From positions 37,810 to 101,809 of the forward strand of contig JAGCGA010000011.1 in the NCBI GenBank assembly GCA_017649855.1: a stretch of DNA of 64,000 bases, written 5' to 3'. The first letter of the stretch is position 1; every line of letters starts with the position of its first letter. The notes under the pieces are model-generated. The model was not told the origin of the DNA and did no database searches. It was given only the letters and a program-made list of their open reading frames with translations. Positions 7,585-15,780 of the stretch are shown here, piece after piece. Made by a program: the position numbers and the translations under genes. The DNA comes from Bacteroidales bacterium. GTDB taxonomy: Bacteria > Bacteroidota > Bacteroidia > Bacteroidales > WCHB1-69.

Positions 7585-8116
7585 CCATACGAATATAGAC
7601 CGAATGTTTGAGCGAGGCGTTTCCGATGTCTCCCGTATGCCGCAGGCCCCGATGACAGACGCCCAGATTGCCTCTGCCGCAGCCGCCTCCAAAACCGGTG
7701 CCGGCATCTGGCTGCTGTCACACGCCAAGGAGATCCTGATAGGGGCCGTCTCATTCACCGTGGGTGTGGGCGGAACCCTGCTCGCCACACACACTCTCGG
7801 TGACCGCAACACGACGTCACAACCTGCCCAGAGCACCGTCATCGTTGTATCAGCCGACACAACCATGCTGGCCGACGACACGGTATCGGCCATCGATGAG
7901 ACGTCAGCATTGTCCAACACCCCCGTAGAGACGTGGCGTGGAACGTCTTCAACAACGACATCGCAAAACGCCTCTCAAGAAACGTTCCACGGAACGTCTC
8001 TAAAAACCGCACAACCCGCTGCAACGCCCGTCATCGTCACCAAAACGGTGATCCGCCGCGACACCGTGCACATTCACGAAACCATCACTATCAAAGACAC
8101 TGTATATGTACCGTAG
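7574..8116 (+). CDS. Single-pass membrane protein, possible anti-sigma-like factor
   Basis: A 180-residue protein with a cytoplasmic N-terminus of about 50 residues (starting MRNNHTNIDRMFERGV). One transmembrane helix follows at about 53-73 (ILIGAVSFTVGVGGTLLAT). The periplasmic tail is rich in Thr and Ser and ends VIRRDTVHIHETITIKDTVYVP. The layout, soluble head, single helix and periplasmic tail, is that of a membrane anti-sigma factor, and the IDRMF start resembles short cytoplasmic heads common in Bacteroidetes sigma operons; this role is inferred. The ATG at 7574 overlaps the preceding gene by 11 bases, and the gene overlaps the following barrel gene by 11 bases. The larger frame from 7433 is only an open extension. 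Confidence 0.65.
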   Translation: MRNNHTNIDRMFERGVSDVSRMPQAPMTDAQIASAAAASKTGAGIWLLSHAKEILIGAVSFTVGVGGTLLATHTLGDRNTTSQPAQSTVIVVSADTTMLADDTVSAIDETSALSNTPVETWRGTSSTTTSQNASQETFHGTSLKTAQPAATPVIVTKTVIRRDTVHIHETITIKDTVYVP

Positions 8117-9806
8117 CATCTGTTTGATTATTGCATTCACACTGTTCGCACTATCACTGGGCGCTCAACATCGCGACACCATCTACGTGATTGAGACACA
8201 AAAGGTTTATGACACCATCATCTCCCGTGACACGGTATTCCTGCACGATACGATTCAGTTGCATAAAGAGGTACGTAATGATAATGTTACCGGAAAACAA
8301 AATGTTGAGGAGAATATATTTGCCACAAATTCGGACACTACCGCCCAAACAGTCCGAGCGACTGCTTCGAAAGAGTCTCTCTCTCAGAAAGAGCCTAAGA
8401 AGAAGTGGTATGCCGACCTCCCGGACGCCCTGTTCTTCAAGGGTTTCCAACTGGGTTATGTGCTGGAGGCCGACATCCTGTCCAAAGCGAAGCTGTCCAA
8501 CACACAGTATATGAAGGCGAAGAACTCTATCGGCGGCCATGTCGGGCTGGAGTTCGCCTATCACTTCGCCAAGTACCTCGGCCTCTCGGCAGGACTCGAA
8601 TACGGCACCACAGGGGCACTCCATTTCCACAATCGCAATGACGAGACATGGATAACACACGATAACATAGTGCCCTTTAACAACACCAGCTACGGCATCT
8701 ACAGCACCGGTTTCTCGATGCCGGTGAAGTTTGAGTTCCACGCGCCCATCTCCCCGAAAACATGGGTGACGCTCTCCGCCGGCGTGCGCCTCCGCATGCC
8801 GTGGTACACCTTCATGGCCGGTTACGACGACGATGTCAGCAGTCCGTACTCCATGCCTGGCCTGATATTGCCTGACACCACCGAGTATTACGACCATCTG
8901 CGACTGGCCCCGGAAGTGCTGGATGCCAATCGCTTCCATGTGGACTTGCTGGCGAATGCGGGTTTCTATTTCCGGTTGGGTTACGGTGGACTGCTCCGCT
9001 GGACCGTCGGCATAGACCTCCCGTTCAGGGATTTCGCCAGCGGCAACTATTCGGTACGGATTGACGGTTATAATGGAGTTGACCACATAATGCCAGTCTC
9101 ATACGACAACGGTACTTTCCGCTTGCGCAGCAATATGTTCAACACGCAAATCACTTTCATCCAGACATTTCAAAAGTCGAAACGGTGTGCTGAGAAATGT
9201 GAAAAGTGGAGAGAAGAAGGGCTGTATCGCCACGAGTTCAAATTTGACGTGTGCGACCCCACGGGCGTGATGCTCTTCGACCGCTACTTTGTGTTCGTCT
9301 ATCCGAACGGCATGGAACCCAACCGCAGCTGGCGCAACGAGGATTTCTTCAGCACACCGGTGTTTTCCATCGGCTACCACTATCGTGTGGCTAAATGGTT
9401 CTGGCTTGGCCTGTCGCTCAGTACAGCCTACTATCGGGATCCTGAAAAGATACAAAACGGTTCAGATTTCATAGCTTCCTGCAACCGCGAATTCTATTCG
9501 GTTGCCTTGATGCCCGAGGTGCGATTCTCCTATCTGAACCGTCCGCACGTCACCCTCTATTCGGCCCTGTCGGTCGGGTTCGCGCAATTTTTCGGCACCG
9601 AGGATTGCTACTATGTCACCTACCCAGAGCACCGTCATCCGTGGCTGAGCGGCGAAATTAACGGTGACTATTCACCCACCCGATTCTCCACCCTCCACGT
9701 AACGCTTTTCGGCGTGAAGGCAGGTTGGAAACATCTGTTCGGCAGCATCGAACTGGGCGCTGGATACAAAGGATTGGGAAGTGTTGGCATAGGGTATGAG
9801 TTTTAA
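8106..9806 (+). CDS. Outer-membrane beta-barrel protein with DT(I/V) repeat linker
   Basis: A 566-residue protein with a signal peptide of about 20 residues ending LGAQ. Residues 22-60 form a polar linker with repeated Asp-Thr units (RDTIYVIET, YDTIISRDTVFLHDTIQL). From about residue 105 onward, alternating hydrophobic and aromatic strands with frequent Tyr, Phe and Gly turns (LGLSAGLEYGTTGAL, FGVKAGWKHLFGSIELG) and a terminal aromatic residue (GIGYEF) indicate an outer-membrane beta-barrel. The linker resembles the tail of the protein encoded just upstream, with which this gene overlaps by 11 bases. This suggests a coupled pair spanning both membranes. Specific function is unknown. Confidence 0.7.
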   Translation: MYRSICLIIAFTLFALSLGAQHRDTIYVIETQKVYDTIISRDTVFLHDTIQLHKEVRNDNVTGKQNVEENIFATNSDTTAQTVRATASKESLSQKEPKKKWYADLPDALFFKGFQLGYVLEADILSKAKLSNTQYMKAKNSIGGHVGLEFAYHFAKYLGLSAGLEYGTTGALHFHNRNDETWITHDNIVPFNNTSYGIYSTGFSMPVKFEFHAPISPKTWVTLSAGVRLRMPWYTFMAGYDDDVSSPYSMPGLILPDTTEYYDHLRLAPEVLDANRFHVDLLANAGFYFRLGYGGLLRWTVGIDLPFRDFASGNYSVRIDGYNGVDHIMPVSYDNGTFRLRSNMFNTQITFIQTFQKSKRCAEKCEKWREEGLYRHEFKFDVCDPTGVMLFDRYFVFVYPNGMEPNRSWRNEDFFSTPVFSIGYHYRVAKWFWLGLSLSTAYYRDPEKIQNGSDFIASCNREFYSVALMPEVRFSYLNRPHVTLYSALSVGFAQFFGTEDCYYVTYPEHRHPWLSGEINGDYSPTRFSTLHVTLFGVKAGWKHLFGSIELGAGYKGLGSVGIGYEF

Positions 9807-9809
9807 TGG

Positions 9810-9848
9810 AGAATTAAGAAACTAAGAAATTAAGAAACTAAGAAAGTT
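9810..9848 (+). repeat. A-rich short tandem repeat, second copy
   Basis: About four units of AAGAAACT or AAGAAATT in a row, ending at the ATG of the next lipoprotein gene; the same unit type as at 6294-6332. Confidence 0.65.
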
Positions 9849-10277
9849 ATGAGAATAATGAAAAAGATTGGATTATTAGCATTAGTGATTATGTGTGTCG
9901 GCTTGATGTCATGTGAGCGGCCGAAGGTGGACCCGAACGTGCGGTTTTACATGGACGGTCAGGAAATCACCACCGACACCGTTGTGGTGGCGTTGAACTC
10001 CTATCAGGAAATCACCATCAAGACCATTTCCCCGGATATGTTCTTCAGTTACTACTGGCAGCTTCCGACTGGCTATCCGGTGGAGCTGGGCAATGGGTCG
10101 GAGAATTTCCAGATTTTCCAGCAAAGTACAGGGTATAACGGGAACAGCGCCGTACACACCACAAATGCCCTGTTTAAGATGTTTTTCAGTGACACCTTGT
10201 ACCAGGCAGGCGATGTGTGCCGCTTGAGGGCATACAGTTCTGACTATCAACGGGTGCTGAATGTGGTGGTGGAATGA
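9849..10277 (+). CDS. Small lipoprotein, last gene of the ECF sigma cluster
   Basis: A 142-residue protein with a lipoprotein signal (MRIMKKIGLLALVIMCVGLM, then SC; Cys at 22). The mature part (VDPNVRFYMDGQEITTDTVV, EITIKTISPDMFFSYYW) looks like a single Ig- or fibronectin-like domain. The alternative start at the second Met (9858) would give a more conventional signal peptide. Same strand and spacing as the genes before it. No recognised family or function. Confidence 0.65.
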   Translation: MRIMKKIGLLALVIMCVGLMSCERPKVDPNVRFYMDGQEITTDTVVVALNSYQEITIKTISPDMFFSYYWQLPTGYPVELGNGSENFQIFQQSTGYNGNSAVHTTNALFKMFFSDTLYQAGDVCRLRAYSSDYQRVLNVVVE

Positions 10278-10365
10278 GGTGCCGCGAACCTATCCTAAAG
10301 TGGAGGGGTTGAACCGACAGCACAATAATTGATTTGTCTTATGGGTAAGATATGCGAGAATTTGC

Positions 10366-10373
10366 TATTTTTG
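10366..10373 (+). promoter_or_regulatory. Promoter -7 box of the pseudouridine synthase gene
   Basis: TATTTTTG, 23 bases upstream of the ATG at 10397. It decides between that start and the frame opening at 10352, which would lie upstream of the promoter. Confidence 0.7.
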
Positions 10374-10396
10374 CCGCGCAAAATTTACCCTCATCA

Positions 10397-11509
10397 ATGG
10401 AAAGAAGATTCAACACTGAAGATATGGGAGACGATAGCGCTTTCGATAACGGCCGAGGCCGCAAATCGGATCGCCCCCGTCGCGACAACAACCGCAATAA
10501 AAAGTATTCCCCTCGTTCGAAGGAGGGCTTTCAATCCCGTCCAAGACGCCGTTTTGACGACGATGATACCAGTGCCTACTCTGGCAAACGATCCTTCAAG
10601 GGCGGTAGAGACCAGCGCGGTCGCTATAAAAAAGAGGACAACCGTCCCCGCCGTCGCGACATCACAGGCGAATCTTCTATCTTGAGCGAAATCGTGGAAC
10701 GTCGCAAGCAGGAAGGTCGCCTGAAACCGCGCAAGCAAAAGATTTTGACCTTGGAGTTTGAGGAACAACACGGCCCTATCCGCCTTAACAAATACATTGC
10801 CAATGCGGGTATCTGCTCCCGTCGTGATGCAGATGTGCTCATCGCCTCCGGTGCCATCACCGTCAATGGGGAGGTGGTGACCGAGATGGGCCATAAGGTG
10901 ATGCCTACCGACGAGGTACGCTATGGCGATAAGGTGCTCCAACGCGAGAAACCAGTCTATGTGCTTCTCAACAAACCCAAGGATTATATCACGACTACCG
11001 ATGACGAACGCGACCGCGCCAACGTGATGGAACTGGTGCGCGATGCCTGCCAAGAACGGATCTATCCCGTCGGCCGTCTCGACCGCGACACGACAGGCCT
11101 GCTGCTCCTTACCAATGATGGAGACCTGACTAAGAAACTGACACATCCTAGCTCTCATATCGAAAAGACCTACATGGTGGAACTCGACAAGCCATTCGCC
11201 TCTGTGGACATGGATACAATCCGCCATGGTATTGAGTTGAGTGATGGTGTGGTAACCCCTGATGATGTGGAGTATGTGGAAGGTGCTGACTCTAAAAAGA
11301 TTGTCGGCATCACCATCCATTCTGGCAAGAACAGGGTGATTCGTCGTATGTTTGACGCGCTGGGCTATGAGGTCGTCAAACTCGACCGGGTTATCTTCGC
11401 CGGCTTGACCAAGAAGGATCTGCCGCGCGGCAGATGGCGCTTTCTCACCAAGAATGAGATCTCTTTCCTGAAGATGATCTCTACCAAGAACAAAGAAGAG
11501 GAAAAATAA
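10397..11509 (+). CDS. Ribosomal large-subunit pseudouridine synthase, RluB/RsuA family
   Basis: A 370-residue protein. Residues 1-115 are highly basic and low-complexity (many Arg, Lys, Asp, Asn), a disordered RNA-binding tail typical of Bacteroidetes members. An S4 RNA-binding domain lies at about 128-172 (IRLNKYIANAGICSRRDADV). The catalytic domain follows, with the signature GRLDRDTTGLLLLTNDGDL at 226-244, where the first Asp is the nucleophile. It isomerises uridine in 23S rRNA; the exact position cannot be told (RluB, RluE and RluF are close relatives). The U32 gene starts two bases after its stop, so the two are co-transcribed. Confidence 0.9.
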   Translation: MERRFNTEDMGDDSAFDNGRGRKSDRPRRDNNRNKKYSPRSKEGFQSRPRRRFDDDDTSAYSGKRSFKGGRDQRGRYKKEDNRPRRRDITGESSILSEIVERRKQEGRLKPRKQKILTLEFEEQHGPIRLNKYIANAGICSRRDADVLIASGAITVNGEVVTEMGHKVMPTDEVRYGDKVLQREKPVYVLLNKPKDYITTTDDERDRANVMELVRDACQERIYPVGRLDRDTTGLLLLTNDGDLTKKLTHPSSHIEKTYMVELDKPFASVDMDTIRHGIELSDGVVTPDDVEYVEGADSKKIVGITIHSGKNRVIRRMFDALGYEVVKLDRVIFAGLTKKDLPRGRWRFLTKNEISFLKMISTKNKEEEK

Positions 11510-11511
11510 CG

Positions 11512-12756
11512 ATGAATCATCTTGAGTTGATGGCCCCTGCCGGCTCCTATGAGTCGCTGATGGCCGCTATTCAAGCAGGCGCCAAAGCGGTCTATTTCGG
11601 TGTGGGCGCACTCAATATGCGCTCCCGCTCAGCAGCTAATTTTACCCTGGACGACCTTCAACAGATCGCTGATATCTGTCGCCAGCATGAGGTCAACTCC
11701 TATCTTACCGTGAACACTATTGTCTATAATGACGAATTGCCTTTGTGCCATGACCTGCTTGATGCAGCTAAAAAGGCACAGGTCACCGCCATTATCGCGT
11801 CCGACATGGCCGTCATCCAGTATGCCCGCCAGATAGGCCTCGAAATTCATCTCTCCACACAGTGCAATGTCACCAATGTCGAAGCGGTGCGCTATTATGC
11901 CCAATTCGCCGATGTGGTGGTGCTGGGTCGCGAGTGCAACCTCCGTCAGGTGGCCGACATCTGTCAGACTATCCGGGAGGAACATATCACAGGCCCCAAA
12001 GGAGAACTGGTGCAGGTGGAGATGTTCGTCCATGGCGCCCTGTGCATGGCCGTCTCCGGCAAGTGCTATCTGAGCCTCGACAATTACAACTATCCAGCCA
12101 ATCGGGGCGCATGCATCCAGCCGTGCCGCCGTGCCTATCGTGTCACCGACTATGACAATGAAATCGAACTGCTGGTGGATAACCAGTATATCATGTCCCC
12201 CAAAGATCTCTGTACCATTGGCTTTATCGACAAAATGATCAAGGCCGGCGTCTCCATCTTCAAGATTGAAGGTCGAGGCCGCTCACCCGAGTATGTGAAG
12301 ATCGTGACGCAATGCTATGGGGAGGCTATCCAAGCTGTGCAAACACAAACGTTCACCCAAGAGAAGGTGGAGGCCTGGACGCAGCGTCTGCGTAGTGTCT
12401 ATAACCGTGATTTTTGGGATGGCTACTACCTGGGCCGTAAGATGGGTGAGTGGTCGGAACGCTACGGCTCCCAAGCTACCCGCGTGAAGCAGCATGTGGG
12501 CAAGGTGACCAACTTCTTCAGCAATATCTCTGTCGCGGAGGTCTCCGTCGAGGAGGATGCCCTCTCAGTGGGCGATGAGATTCTGGTAATCGGGCCGACT
12601 ACTGGCGTGTACGAGGAGACCGTTTCAGAGATCCGCGTGGACCTCAAGCCGACGGAAAAAGCCCTGCAAGGGGAACTCTGCTCCATACCCGTCCAGCAGC
12701 TGGTACGCCGCGGTGACCAAGTCTATAAGTGGGTGACAACCGTGGACGAGTTTTAA
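11512..12756 (+). CDS. Peptidase U32 family protein (tRNA/rRNA hydroxylation type)
   Basis: A 414-residue protein of the U32 family, now known mainly for prephenate-dependent RNA hydroxylation (TrhP, RlhA) rather than proteolysis. The N-terminal half is a TIM-barrel-like fold (LMAPAGSYESLMAAIQAGAK, AVYFGVGALNMRSRS). The family signature is present: VHGALCMAVSGKCYLS (Cys178, Cys185) and NRGACIQPCRRAY (Cys201, Cys205), which suggests four iron-sulfur cluster ligands. SIFKIEGRGRSPEYV follows. The C-terminal 100 residues form a small beta domain. Its position directly behind an rRNA modification gene fits an RNA modification role. It ends convergent with recG, overlapping by a few bases. Confidence 0.85.
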   Translation: MNHLELMAPAGSYESLMAAIQAGAKAVYFGVGALNMRSRSAANFTLDDLQQIADICRQHEVNSYLTVNTIVYNDELPLCHDLLDAAKKAQVTAIIASDMAVIQYARQIGLEIHLSTQCNVTNVEAVRYYAQFADVVVLGRECNLRQVADICQTIREEHITGPKGELVQVEMFVHGALCMAVSGKCYLSLDNYNYPANRGACIQPCRRAYRVTDYDNEIELLVDNQYIMSPKDLCTIGFIDKMIKAGVSIFKIEGRGRSPEYVKIVTQCYGEAIQAVQTQTFTQEKVEAWTQRLRSVYNRDFWDGYYLGRKMGEWSERYGSQATRVKQHVGKVTNFFSNISVAEVSVEEDALSVGDEILVIGPTTGVYEETVSEIRVDLKPTEKALQGELCSIPVQQLVRRGDQVYKWVTTVDEF

Positions 12757-14867
12757 CTGATCCTAGTCCAGTTTTTCTCTCTCTTCATGATCTCTCTCAA
12801 CGTGACCGCAATCCGCTGGTGCTCCGGCTGGGAAAGCGCCGGGTCATTATCCAAGATCTGCATGGCCAGCTTGCGGGTGTAGGCCACCAGTTGCTCATCT
12901 TTGCTGAGGTCCGCAATCTTGAAGTCCAGCATGCCGCTCTGCTGCGTGCCTTGAATGTCGCCCGGTCCGCGTAACTTCAAGTCAAAATTGGCTATCTCAA
13001 AGCCGTCGGTCGTGCTGACCATCGCGTTGAGGCGCTGTTTGCCCTCACTGCTGAGTTCGTATTTGGACATCAGGATGCAGTACGACTGGTTGCCGCCACG
13101 TCCCACGCGCCCCCGCAACTGGTGCAACTGCGATAAACCAAAACGCTCGGCATTCTCAATGACCATCACGGTGGCGTTGGGAACGTCAATGCCAACCTCA
13201 ATGACCGTCGTGGATAGCAATATCTGCGATTGGTTTTTCGCAAACCGTTGCATCTCAAAGTCTTTGTCCTCCGCACTCATCCGACCATGCACCATCCCGA
13301 TACCAAATTCCGGCTCCGGGAAATCACGCTGGATGGCCTCGTAGCCGGCCTGGAGGTCTAACAAATCCAACTTCTCAGACTCCTTGATGAGCGGATAAAC
13401 GATGAACACCTGCCGGCCTGCCGCTATCTGCTTCTTTAAAAATCCATATAAGGCTAACCGGTCTTTGTCATATAAATGTTTGGTGATGATGGGTTTGCGC
13501 CCCTGAGGGAGTTCGTCAATGACCGAGATATCCAAGTCTCCGTACAAGGTCATGGCCAAAGTTCTCGGGATGGGCGTGGCTGTCATGACCAAAATGTGGG
13601 GTGGAGTAGTGTTCTTGCGCCATAACTTCGCCCGCTGCTCTACGCCGAAGCGATGCTGCTCATCAATGACTACCAATCCTAAATTGTTGAATATCACATT
13701 GTCCTCAATCAGGGCATGTGTTCCGATCAGAATATCCACATCTCCGTTTTGTAGCCCCTCCAGAATCTGCCTGCGCTTGGCTGTCTTGGTAGTGCCCGAG
13801 AGGAACTCAACCCGTAACCCCAAGGGAGCCACCTGCTTGCTGATCTTCTCAAAATGCTGGGTGGCCAGGATCTCCGTGGGCGCCATCAGGCACGATTGAT
13901 AGTGGTTGTCCTTGGCTAACAACATGATGAAGAGTGCAATGATGGTCTTGCCACTGCCCACATCACCCTGCAATAGCCGGTTCATCTGCCGCCCGCTGCC
14001 CACATCCGCCCGGATCTCCTTGATGACCCGCTTCTGCGCGTTGGTCAGCTCGAAAGGAACATAGTGTTTGTAGAAATTGTTGAAATAGTCCCCCACCTTG
14101 GAGAAAAGATGCCCTTTGATGGTTTGGATGTTGATGAGCTTCAGCGAGAGCAATTTCATCTGGGTGAAGAAGAGCTCGTCAAACTTAAGGCGCAAGGCTG
14201 CCCGTGCCAGATGCTGGCTGCTAGCTGGATAGTGGATGTTGCAATAGGCCTCCTTAAGTGGCATTAGCTTCAATTCCTGCACCATCCGATCCGACAAGGT
14301 CTCCGGAATCACATCCTTGACAACAGGTAGCAAATTCGTCACCAGCTTGCTGATAGCCTTGGAATCCAAGGTCTTCTTCTTGGCCATGTCGGAGGTGTTG
14401 TACAAGGGCATGAAGTTCATCGGCACGGCAGAAGTGGACTGTACCGTGGGGTCTATCATCTCCGGATGTGTCATGTTCCATCGGCCGTTAAACAGCGTGG
14501 GCTTCCCGAAGATGATGTAGTCTTGACGCTTCTGCAACATCTCCTCTACCCATTTCAGACTGTTGAACCAGACCAGCTCCAAGGTGCCGGTGTCGTCACG
14601 GAAAACCGCTGTGAGCCGCTTGGCCCGCTGCTGCCCGATCACTTGCACATTGGAGATAGTACCCCTCAACTGGATGTAGCCGCCATTCTCCACAATGTCA
14701 CGCACCTTATACACGTGCGTCTTGTCAATATGGCGGTAGGGATAATAGGTCAAGAGGTCCCGATAGGTGCAGATGCCAAATTCTTTGCGCAAGACCTCTG
14801 CCCGTTTGGGCCCCACTCCCTTCAAATACTCTATGGGAGTCTGTAATATGTCCGTTTCCGTTATCAA
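12753..14867 (-). CDS. recG: ATP-dependent DNA helicase RecG
   Basis: A 704-residue protein, the usual length for RecG, which remodels stalled replication forks and Holliday junctions. The N-terminal wedge/OB domain is at about 10-150 (LQTPIEYLKGVGPKRAEVL is the typical opening). The helicase core starts near 275: ELTNAQKRVIKEI, Walker A GDVGSGKT at 301-308, DEQH box at 402-405 and motif III MTATPIPRT at about 428-436. The second RecA domain carries VIEVGIDVPNATVMVIENAERFG and the QLRGRVGRG motif. The C-terminal segment LRGPGDIQGTQQSG is characteristic. The promoter box lies 75 bases upstream. It is convergent with the U32 gene. Confidence 0.97.
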   Translation of the reverse strand: MITETDILQTPIEYLKGVGPKRAEVLRKEFGICTYRDLLTYYPYRHIDKTHVYKVRDIVENGGYIQLRGTISNVQVIGQQRAKRLTAVFRDDTGTLELVWFNSLKWVEEMLQKRQDYIIFGKPTLFNGRWNMTHPEMIDPTVQSTSAVPMNFMPLYNTSDMAKKKTLDSKAISKLVTNLLPVVKDVIPETLSDRMVQELKLMPLKEAYCNIHYPASSQHLARAALRLKFDELFFTQMKLLSLKLINIQTIKGHLFSKVGDYFNNFYKHYVPFELTNAQKRVIKEIRADVGSGRQMNRLLQGDVGSGKTIIALFIMLLAKDNHYQSCLMAPTEILATQHFEKISKQVAPLGLRVEFLSGTTKTAKRRQILEGLQNGDVDILIGTHALIEDNVIFNNLGLVVIDEQHRFGVEQRAKLWRKNTTPPHILVMTATPIPRTLAMTLYGDLDISVIDELPQGRKPIITKHLYDKDRLALYGFLKKQIAAGRQVFIVYPLIKESEKLDLLDLQAGYEAIQRDFPEPEFGIGMVHGRMSAEDKDFEMQRFAKNQSQILLSTTVIEVGIDVPNATVMVIENAERFGLSQLHQLRGRVGRGGNQSYCILMSKYELSSEGKQRLNAMVSTTDGFEIANFDLKLRGPGDIQGTQQSGMLDFKIADLSKDEQLVAYTRKLAMQILDNDPALSQPEHQRIAVTLREIMKREKNWTRIS

Positions 14868-14942
14868 TGCAGCAGTAAAATTCTTGTTTTCTGTTTGATA
14901 TGATCAGATTATAGTAAAACGTCAAGATCTCTTTTCCAGCCG

Positions 14943-14950
14943 CAAAAATA
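14943..14950 (-). promoter_or_regulatory. Promoter -7 box of recG
   Basis: TATTTTTG on the minus strand, 75 bases upstream of the recG start. Confidence 0.6.
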
Positions 14951-15112
14951 CGGAAAAATGTGAAATCTCTGCAGCCATTCCTGAAGAAAATACTCGCTCG
15001 CATCCCTTCCCCTACAACACCTCGCAGAGGCGTATTCTCAATAGCCCCGGACTAAACACAGTGCCGTCTGGGATGGAAAAGCCCCGTAAGACACTATCCG
15101 ATAGCCACCCTC

Positions 15113-15156
15113 TTGTTCCGTCAGGTAAGTAATTTTCCAAAAAAACTGTCTTTTTT
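15113..15156 (+). repeat. Direct repeat, left copy
   Basis: TTGTTCC(G/A)TCAGGTAAGTAA followed by TTTTCC, an A run and a T-rich end. The left copy ends in a small CCAAAAAA/TTTTTTGG hairpin. It matches 15676-15720 almost exactly over the first 31 bases. Confidence 0.8.
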
Positions 15157-15675
15157 GGAATTATATACATGCTGGCACAGCCTCCCCTTTCGCGGCGGGC
15201 ACGACACATGCATCTTGGCAGATGTCATCCGCGCCGCGACCTATCACCTGCACACGCCTTCACCCGGGCTACCGAGCTGTATCCCCTGCGGGGAACCGCA
15301 AGCCCGCACAGGCGATATGGAATCAAGGAAATATTTCGCCATGGAGCACGCGGGCGGGAAGGCCGACATGCGGTGCGGACGCGGCGTGAATGGCCGGCCT
15401 CTAACAGCGGCGTGCAAAGGCGCTTGCGTTTACAAAAATGCAAAGCCTTCGGAGTCACATATCCTTTTTGCTCCTGCCGGCATTTTTGTTCACGTTTGCC
15501 GCCGCTGTCAGAGGGCGGACAGAGCGGGCGGCATTCATGTCGGCTTGATCTTTTGTAACTTTTCTATCAAGAGAAAAGTTAAAGAATATAATTATTTAAG
15601 AGACTGGCACTTGCCACAAAGCACAATGTTGCTCTTTGCAATCTCGAACAGAGAGGTTTCTTTTCACAATCACAT

Positions 15676-15720
15676 TTGTTCCATCAGGTAAGTAATTTTC
15701 CAAAAAAAACATCTTTTTTT
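15676..15720 (+). repeat. Direct repeat, right copy
   Basis: Second copy of the repeat at 15113, with one substitution in the first 31 bases and a slightly longer A run. It lies 60 bases upstream of the TolC-family gene. Confidence 0.8.
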
Positions 15721-15780
15721 AAACCTTAAATAAATGTCAGGGTCAATCTCACTTTTAATATGTATGAAAAAATATAGCTA

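Larger units (their letters stand above)
14868..15780. other. Gene-poor, GC-rich spacer between recG and the efflux operon
   Basis: Over 900 bases without a convincing gene. The recG promoter is at its left end. The middle, about 15165-15560, is clearly more GC-rich than the flanks and is bounded by a 44-base direct repeat at 15113 and 15676. Open frames on both strands (for example 15113-15691 plus and 15225-15458 minus) have unnatural composition rich in Arg, Cys and Pro, with no recognisable domain. I take the spacer to be a repeat-derived insertion. Confidence 0.6.

Noticed and set aside
15113..15691. 192-codon plus-strand frame in the 15 kb spacer
   Set aside because: Starts inside the direct repeat and ends inside its second copy; Cys/Arg/Pro-rich composition and no domain make it an unlikely gene.
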